Shown piece after piece: positions 57,057 through 64,000 of a stretch of 64,000 nucleotides of DNA (its first letter is position 1; each line of letters opens with the position of its first letter). The notes below the pieces were generated by a model, which saw only the letters and a list, made by a program, of their open reading frames with translations, was not told the origin of the DNA and searched no databases. Source of the DNA: Nemophila menziesii. Taxonomy: Eukaryota > Streptophyta > Magnoliopsida > Boraginales > Hydrophyllaceae. The stretch covers positions 30,704,233 to 30,768,232 of the forward strand of contig JARWIR010000002.1 of the NCBI GenBank assembly GCA_029959085.1. Direction: 5' to 3'. The translations under genes and the position numbers were made by a program.

Positions 57057-58596
57057 TGGTGTCGCCTAGGGTGTGATAAAAAAATAGATAAATAATAAGT
57101 CAGAAAACAATATACTCTCACCCTAGACAGGCACAATACTGCAAGTATTACAGGACGTATGCAAGTTTTAATGATAAGAAAGTTCGTTCTCAGGGACTTA
57201 GTGTGTTAATCGAATGGGTAGAAATAACGAGTAAGAAGCAATTAATTAAAAGACAAGAAAATAAAGAGAATAAATTCAAGATTAATTAATTAAACTAAGA
57301 AATTAAAAACAGTGAATTAAATACGAAGAAATATGAGATGAGAAGTATAACTTAGGTTTTGCTAGTATGCACTAATCCTTCGATTTCTTTCTATCAAATC
57401 TACTTAATAAGGGAGATAATTAGCTCTTAGATACTTAGTCAGGATTCTAAATTCCCATACCTTAGACCTTAAGAGCGACTAAGGGGGCTATGGAAACACC
57501 ACGAGGCTGGTTCAAATAGGGTTTTCCTGCGCTACTAGGGCTCTAAGCAATCAATTTCCATACATGGTGATAGTGGTTAAATTATACCCTAATGACTATC
57601 TAGTTAGAATTAGTGTTTTCAAGACCTATATCGACACTAGACGTTATGTGGTGTTTCAATAATTAGACACCCAGCTAAGGCGATCATCTAACTACTATTA
57701 AGGTAATCCTATACTCGTGCACTAGCAAGGAAAACAGTCATTAAATCAAAACACATAAACAAATATAAAGGTAAGCAGCTAATATCAGATTAAAACATGT
57801 AATTCCCAAAGAAACTTAGATAGAAAGAAATTAGAATTCATAGTTTATACACGATGCAAAACCCAAGCTATGGGAGGTTTAGTTCATACCTGAAGGAAAT
57901 AAACTAAAGGAAATAATAAAAGACATCGTCTTGCTCTCTACAATAACTTGGAAGAATAAAACCTTAAGGACTAATTACTATGAGGCAAGGATGATTTACA
58001 AGTGATATAACGGTGTATTTATAGGTGTTTAGAAGACCTAATTCGTTTTCTTGAAGGAGAAGGTAAGTAATGGACTCCAACCCCAACTCAAATTCGTAAC
58101 CCTAAAACATGAAATCAGGCCCGTTTTTGTTTTGGTCCTAGCAGCTTCAATACTAATCTGTTTGACGCGTATGATTAGTCGAAATTCATAGTCTCGGAAA
58201 GATCTTCAACTTTTCTCTTGACCGTTTCTCCATATTCCACACCAATTTTGAGATATAAGCTGATTTGTGGCCGTAGGTGCAGAAATTCAGATTTAAGGCA
58301 GTTATTCCTTTTCCATGTTTTTAGCTTTTGTTTCCTTATCTCCAATTACCATGTTTATCTCTTTTCATATCTTGTAGTCTTTGACTTGGACTCTAATTAA
58401 TCTCCATAATTATCTTTAAAGCTTCACACTAAATAAATAATTAAACCCAATATGCTCTAAGAATATTATTTTACTAAATCAAGACTCAAAATAGAAAAGT
58501 GCACTATTTCTCAAGAAAAACGATTAGAAAGACTTCTAAATCACTAAAAATGATGTCTCATCTTAACATAAATCTATCACAAATGAGGAGACATCA
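57057..58596 (-). repeat. 3' LTR of A9
   Basis: Starts tggtgtcgcctagggtg and ends gaggagacatca, 1540 bp. Its sequence differs widely from the A1 and A5 LTRs, but the order of blocks (gtgtgataaa, tgcaagta, gttctcaggga, gatgtctc near the end) is the same. Confidence 0.87.
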
Positions 58597-60180
58597 ATAC
58601 CCCCAACTCAAAGTTGTATCGTCCTGAAACAATAAAGATTAAAACAAAGGGAAGTCTATAAATACACACTTATGGAATTTTCAACACAATGGGAAGAACA
58701 TAGCAGAATATATATAATAGACATAAAGCAATTACTCTAAAAATTTCATGCAATAATATTCATAAACTACATACCTGTATACTTCTCATATCCATAGTCA
58801 ACATGGCTTGAATTCAAGATCAGATTAGTTTCGCAATGTAAGAAGGATTGAGACTTTACTCAGTTCGTCATGGAAGCTATAGATTGTTCATCGAACTTCA
58901 CTAGTATCCAAAGATCCACTTAACTACTCTCTAATGGCTCAATCACTTCTCGATTACATAGCAAAGAATCAAAAGGTCTTTAAGGTTGTAATTTAGGCTT
59001 AGGGACGGTATGATAGTATATTTGGATAATTTAGAGTGAGCTTTTGGCTCTCTCCTCATTAGCCATCAACGAATCGCCCTAGAGCTTGAGTTACTCTCAT
59101 AAAAAGTTCTCATTCAACCCAATGAATTCTTTGATGCACAATTTAGCATCCCCAATAACCCAATTAAAGCACAAGATGTTCACATAAAAATTCCACTTTG
59201 CCGGTCCGAATATATATATTCTTTTTCAATTCAATTTTTTCTTTTGTATAGCAATGACTCTCTTTTAATGCTGAGATATCACGCTATTTTCTTATATATA
59301 TATTTTTTCTTTTTATGCCCTTGTTGGCAAATTTTAGCTCGTAGCTTCTTTTTCATTCACTATTACCCTAGCAAAGGGTTACAATAAAAATCTGTGAATC
59401 ATCATCAATATAAAGAACATAGCACAATTAACAAGCTCAAAAAATTCCATCCCAATAACAATTCCCATAATGGTGAACCCACCACCCCAAACTCAAGCTC
59501 TAAAACAACTGTCTATGCGTCGCGATTTGAGTGCGGGTCATATGGAAAAGTCCTATAATCTAAAGGGATATGGCTTATAACGTGTTTCAATAAAAAGGCT
59601 TTAGAAAGGCTAGAAGGGGCTGAGAAGGATATAGCATATAAAATAACATGGTGAGAAGGTATAAATAGGCTTCAAGTGGCTTCAAATATGAAAGAACTGC
59701 CTTAATCACTTTCTACACTATGCAATTTTTTTATTTTCTTACCTTTAGCTCTTTCATCAAACGGGTTTGTCAACTAGCTTGGATCTCACGGCCTACACAC
59801 TTCTCAAGGTTCCCTGAGATCGAACATACTTTCTATCACATTGCTCACTAATCTTTTCTTTACTATCAACGTGTGTTTTCCTGCAAATACTCAAAGCATA
59901 CAAAATAAAATAGCTCATAAACATACTACTTACTATCATCAATTCACCGAGCTTATGCTTTCAAGCTATTAAATACACTCTACATCTAATTCCCATGTAT
60001 CAAAAATTTTAATTATTACCTAAAAACAGAAAAATGGAGATGAGAGACAACGAATCCCCACACCCCCAACTCAAAAATGAGCCGTGTCCCCACGACTCAA
60101 AAAAAGACTCGAAACAGAAATTAAAATTAGCAGATAAAAGCATTTACAGAAATGGTAAGGAAGAAAGAGAACATACTCTC
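58597..60180 (-). other. PPT and 3' noncoding domain of A9
   Basis: The PPT, element sense CTTTGAGTTGGGGGTAT, abuts the LTR. The domain holds the conserved GGCTTAGGGACGGTATG (58996-59012), a PPT-like tract at 59482-59496, and the hairpin with PPT-like tract at 60060-60098. No coding signal. Confidence 0.65.
60079..60098 (-). other. Conserved hairpin 3' of the third ORF (A9)
   Basis: Element sense arms GAGTCGTG and CACGGCTC around GGGA, followed by TTTTTGAGTTGGGGGTGTGGGG-type sequence. It lies about 90 bases after the third ORF stop. Confidence 0.7.
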
Positions 60181-60184
60181 GAGG

Positions 60185-61366
60185 CTATTGCCTCGCATTA
60201 TCGATATCCAAGGTAGGATTTGCTTGATCTTTCGTTAATTTCTCAAGGAGTTTCATGATGTGCACTTGATTAGCGTTGATTTGTGCCACATCATTGGCTA
60301 AGGAAGTTTGAGCTGCTTCGAATTTGTTTAAATGCTCCTCCATTTTCTCTTGCCAACTTTGCTCCTTTTCTTCTTTCGAGACTTGCGTAAAAATCGCTTC
60401 TCTCAAGACTTTCATGATCCAAGCATTATCAATATAACTCTTCTTAAATTCGAGTTTCTCTTCTTCGCCCAATGTAACATTCGCTTTTCGCACAAGACAC
60501 GTGATCATAGTAGGAAATTTAACATTATAAACTGATTAAGGAGAGACCGAAAATCGCATCACCTCCTCATAGATAAATTGTGCCACATCCACTTCTTCTC
60601 CCCTTAAAATACAATCCAACAGTAGAGCGTTCTTCTTAGTCACAATAAGGAAATTGTGCCAAACTCTCGCATCCGGTTGAAGATATTTGTAAGGCCAAGG
60701 TGCCTTCAATTCTCCCTTATGTGATTGCACTTTCCCCTTGTTTAAAACATGCTCAAAAAGTAATTCCTCGTCAAAGATTTTTCGTTTAGCAACCGCTTCA
60801 CTATACTTGCAATATCCAATTAATTTCTTAAACTTGAAGTGGTCTCTAATCTCATTAACTGTGAAAGGAACTAACTTTCCTCTAATCGGAACACAACCTT
60901 TACTATCTCGGCTGAAGAGGCCTAAATAGAATTCCAAAACTAACTCATGACATAATTCAGAACGTCTTACCATGAACGTAGACCAACCCAAATTTTCACC
61001 AAGCTCCAAGAATCTCTTATACTCTCCTGTACCAACTTCTTCAACGAATACTTTCTCATAAGCAAAAGGTAGCTCCTTTAATTGTTTTTCTGCAGAAGCT
61101 TTCAAGGCCTTTGAAGCTTTCTCTTTATCCATGGGTCTAGGACCTTTGAAGGGAAGAGGTTGTGTTTTCTCCTTTGAATAAAAATAAAGCCTTTTTCCAT
61201 TAGGATCAAACATAGCTAGCTTACCTCCATCTTCAACATCGATTTTACCCTTAGCTTTGGAACTAGAACCTTTGTTATTTGATTTATTCTCAATTGAACC
61301 CAATACCTTGCTTTTCTTCACCTCCCTCTTGTTAGATAATATTTCTGTTCTTTTAGTCATCTTCAA
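60185..61366 (-). pseudogene. A9 third ORF, PF20167-like, one in-frame stop
   Basis: A single 394-codon frame broken only by TAA at 60536-60538. It starts MKMTKRTEIL with a Lys/Ser-rich leader. Then come a conserved YKRFLELGENLGW, SELCHELVLEFY (family form LVREFY), GKLVPFTVNEIRDHF, KAPWPYKYLQPDARVWHNF and EEVDVAQFIYEEV, the ordered blocks of the plant transposon protein family that I know as PF20167. After the stop follow KANVTLGEEE and a coiled coil (MEEHLNKFEAAQ, QVHIMKLLEKL). No signal peptide or membrane span. It sits where Athila has its env-like gene. Biochemical role unknown; a structural or nucleic-acid-binding partner is possible. Confidence 0.75.
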
Positions 61367-61804
61367 TTGACCCCCAACTCAAAGCTTTAACAACACTTGA
61401 AATTTGAACTTTTGAATTATTGGTTGAACAAGCTTACTTTGGCTTAGGAAAAGTGACCATATGATGAATCTCTATGTGGGTAAGGTGAATTCTTGATGGA
61501 TTGGTATGGATTTAAGAAATTGTAGGATGAATTTTGAAAATTTAAGCTCTTGATTCTTCAATTTAATGTGTTTGGTGAGAATTGGGTGCTTGAATCTCCT
61601 TTGTAATGATGTGAAGAGAAGATTTTATGTGTTTTTATGATGATTGGGTAGTGTTTTGGTGTTTGGGGAAGGTTTGAATGAGCTTTAATGGAGTTGGGAG
61701 AGGTTTGGAGAAGAAGGAGAGGCTTAAGGATTAATAAATTCGGAATTATACCAACCTCTTGCTTCTTATAACCTAAAAACGCAATTTTTTCTCTCTCCAA
61801 CGGC

Positions 61805-62045
61805 TACCTGCGGTGTACCGGAACTGAGGCGCGGTATACCGCAGCTTCTGTTCCTCGAAATTTTAATGCTCGGCAAAAAACACGTGTCCTCTACTCGTGG
61901 TCACGGGGTTTTGGTCCTGCGGTGTACCGGACCTGAAGCTCCAACTTTTTTTTCTTCTCGGCCAAAAACCCGAGTCAATACCCCGTGGTCACGGGTTTTC
62001 TCCTCTGCGGTATACCGGAAGGATCGTCCGGTGTACCGGACTGAT
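61805..62045 (-). repeat. CG-rich palindrome array of A9 (class II)
   Basis: Sites: TGCGGTGTACCGGA (61809), GCGCGGTATACCGC (61829), TGCGGTGTACCGGA (61919), TGCGGTATACCGGA (62006) and TCCGGTGTACCGGA (62027). Between them CGTGGTCACGGG occurs twice (about 61897 and 61985). The array lies 440 bases 5' of the third ORF start. Confidence 0.82.
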
Positions 62046-62207
62046 GGTCTGAGTTTTCCGAAAAATTTCGTTTTCTCCTCCCGAACTCTATTTCTCCAAT
62101 ACCTAAGCATCAAAAACACTAATACCTTTCTCAAATATGCAATATCAACTAAAAACAACTAAACTAAACACAAACTAAAAACGTAAAAAACATAAAAACA
62201 TAAAAAA

Positions 62208-62226
62208 TTGGGGGTTGTCTCCCTTA
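62208..62226 (-). other. Hairpin just 3' of the A9 polyprotein ORF
   Basis: Element sense AAGGGAGACAACCCCCAA pairs GGG with CCC around AGACAA-type loop bases, about 50 bases after the stop. Same position as in A4, A5 and A6. Confidence 0.55.
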
Positions 62227-62272
62227 CAGCACTTTTATTTAACGTCTTTTAAAGTTAGACGCGTTACCTCTA

Positions 62273-62850
62273 TCAAGATTTGCGAATATAGCCTCCCCAA
62301 CAACGAGATAGGCTATGAACGTCAACTAATCTGCGCTTGATCCCCTTCTTGGTTTGGATTTCTATCACTTTGGCTGAAACAACCTTAGTGACAAAGAATG
62401 GTCCCATCCACGAGTCTTTGAAACTACATGGCCTGTTCTCTCGTTTGTGGGCTTTCCATAGTACTTCATGGCCAACCTCAAACTCAATGTTTGGCACAGT
62501 ATCCACAGGTTTTAAGTGGATCTTCTCAGGAGAGACTTTGTGATGTGAAAGGCTGTGGATGACAGGAACGGTGGGATCTAACTTCCTTGGTTTCTTACCC
62601 AAGACATAGAAGGTCTCAGATACATTCTTTGCATGAAGGGTAATGGTCCCTTCTTGGAAGTTGATGACACTTTGACTTGTGGCCATGAAAGGTCGTCCAA
62701 GTATGATTGGAACCTGCTCATCTGCATCAAACTCAAGTATAACAAAGTCAGTAGGGATGGCGATACTAACTGCTCGGACTAAGACGTCCTCCACTGTTCC
62801 CCATGTCTTGGTAACTGAGTTATCAGCGAACTACAACTTCACTGGAGCTT
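62273..62850 (-). pseudogene. A9 protease C-terminal half fused to GPF domain
   Basis: One 174-codon open frame from 62794 to 62273. Residues 14-45 read TDFVILEFDADEQVPIILG and RPFMATSQSV, the second half of the retropepsin. Residues 46-105 are a linker. Residues 106-173 read FEVGHEVLWK, DSWMGPFFVTKVV, then CWGGYI, the GPF domain. PR and GPF are therefore one reading frame here, the likely ancestral state. A one-base shift near 62852 and a TAG near 62832 separate it from the protease N-terminal half. Confidence 0.75.
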
Positions 62851-64000
62851 TTATTTCTGAAGTCCAAGTCTCTCAAACACGGACTTAGGCATAAGATTCA
62901 CACCAGATTCCACATCGTACATAGCTTTCACCTTGAGCATACCATTTATTTGAATAGGAAGGTCAAAACTTCCCGGATCTTTGAGCTTCACTGGTAACTC
63001 TCTTTCACTTCTTCTTGAGACTCTCAGGTTCTCTCTTAGGACTTCTACACTCGCCTCTTTCTCAGGAATAACTTGCGTAAAAACTTGTTGCGGTGTAAGC
63101 CCTTTCTTCGCAATCTCAAGCATTTGGGCGTTGATATTTTCAGGAGTGTACGCCTCTACAAATGTTTTGAGTTCAGTGTCATCCTTAGGATTTGTATTAG
63201 GAATAGTTGATGACACTGATTGAACAACAGGTGGCGGTTCCACCTTCTCTTCTTCTTTCTCGTCTTGCACAGCAGGTGCAACTTCAACTTCAACTCTTGG
63301 TTCCTCCTTTGAGGCTTCTTCCTCTTTCTCTTTAGCCAGTTCAGCTTGATAATCCATCACCGATCTAATCTCCTCTTGCATATCTTTCAGAAGCTGTATA
63401 AATTCGGATTTTTCTGAATCGTCCTCCACATCAACCTCAGAACAGTCAGATTCCACGGGGCTAGACTTGGTTGGTTCTTCTTCGGTCCTCGGAATCTCCA
63501 CGGCACTTACGGCAGCATGTGGCACTTCCTTCTCTTCTTCAATTTCAAGGCAAATAGCCTTACAAGCTTCGAACCCAACATTGTCATCACCTCCTTCGAT
63601 AGCCTTCAATTCTTTTTGTTCCATTAAATTCGTTAGAACTTTGTTCAATTGTTCCACTTGAGTACCTAAAATCTGAATTGCGGCATCTTGTCCTCGTAAC
63701 ATTTCGTCCTGAGTGTTCATATTCGTGGTCAAACGGTCCAAGACTTTTACTAATTGTTGATTATCCATAGTTCCCTCTTGAGGATACTGTGGTAAAGCTT
63801 TCTTATCTAATGAATCGGCATAGGCATCTTGAACAGGTTGTTGAGAGGGAGCAGGTCTATTTGATATTGATTTTGATACTGACCTCTTGGTTGGAAAAAG
63901 TTGTTCTGGGGACGTGGTTGATAATGACCAGGATTAGCGGCCCCCTGAGGATTTGAATACTGCATACCCGGATGGTTTCGGTTACCAAATTGATAGCCTC
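62851..64000 (-). pseudogene. A9 gag C-terminus, acidic linker and protease N-terminal half, partial
   Basis: At the right edge the minus strand reads a Gln/Tyr/Pro-rich gag tail (HYQPRPQNNFFQPRGQYQ). A frameshift near 63862 then leads into a frame open to 62851. That frame has a helical segment (QLVKVLDRLTTNMNTQDEML), a long Glu-rich linker, the GLTPQQVFTQVIPE motif also found in A5, and LPVKLKDPGSFDLPIQI, the start of the protease. The active site is MYDVESGVNLMP: the catalytic Asp is kept but DLGA is DVES. The capsid and knuckle lie outside the window. Confidence 0.72.

Larger units (their letters stand above)
57057..64000 (-). mobile_element. A9: RT-less gag-PR-GPF element, best preserved, 5' end outside the window
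   Basis: Minus strand: 3' LTR, PPT, 3' noncoding domain, near-intact third ORF, palindrome array, hairpin, and a gag-PR-GPF polyprotein that runs off the right edge. Only about four lesions were seen in 3.4 kb of coding sequence. No RT, RNase H or integrase core lies between PR and GPF: both sit in one continuous open frame. It is inserted in the A8 gag-PR linker and so is younger than A8. Confidence 0.87.

Overview
The window is a nest of plant LTR retrotransposons with no recognisable host gene. Long AT-rich stretches, primer-binding sites complementary to plant-type tRNA-Asp (TGGCGCCGTTGCCGGGGA), Athila-type Ty3/gypsy proteins, a Ty1/copia element primed by initiator tRNA-Met, and a hAT-type MITE all point to a plant, probably a eudicot. 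The species cannot be fixed from the sequence. Almost every coding region carries stops or frameshifts.

Layout. 1-5009: 5' part of a decayed Ty1/copia element (C1, minus strand). 5060-5420: relic of a chromovirus-like integrase C-terminus (plus). 5555-20304: A1, a full-length decayed Athila-like element (minus) with LTRs, gag, PR, RT, RNase H, IN and a third ORF. A 328-bp hAT MITE lies inside it, and a fragment of another element (A2) lies in its 5' LTR. 20305-25742: LTR relics, a large microsatellite and about 1.8 kb with nothing recognised. 25743-30853: A3 (plus), LTR-gag-PR-RT, cut off in RNase H. 30854-52617: A4 (plus), whose 5' LTR is split by a 13.3-kb block holding A5 (minus, 31666-38374) and A6 (plus, 38375-44973). 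52618-53907: A7, a gag fragment sharing A4's right LTR. 53908-57056: A8 (minus), interrupted by A9 (57057 to beyond 64000, minus), the best preserved copy.

Main observation. Only A1 and A3 carry reverse transcriptase. A4, A8 and A9 share one reduced layout: gag (seen in A4 and A9), aspartic protease, then directly a short domain resembling the integrase C-terminal GPY/F module and ending in a WGG(Y/D) motif. RT, RNase H and the integrase core are absent at the same point. A5 is smaller still and keeps only a coiled coil, an acidic linker and the GPF domain. A6 has neither PR nor GPF. After the polyprotein come a hairpin (four elements), an array of CG-rich palindromes (CGGYNNRCCG), a third ORF starting MT(N/K)R, a second hairpin, and a noncoding domain of about 1.2-1.5 kb before the polypurine tract and LTR. 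PPT-like GAGTTTGGGGT tracts mark most of the boundaries. The modules recur in families whose LTRs differ clearly, so the arrangement looks like a maintained modular plan for non-autonomous elements, perhaps mobilised in trans by A1/A3-type partners. That last step is inference.
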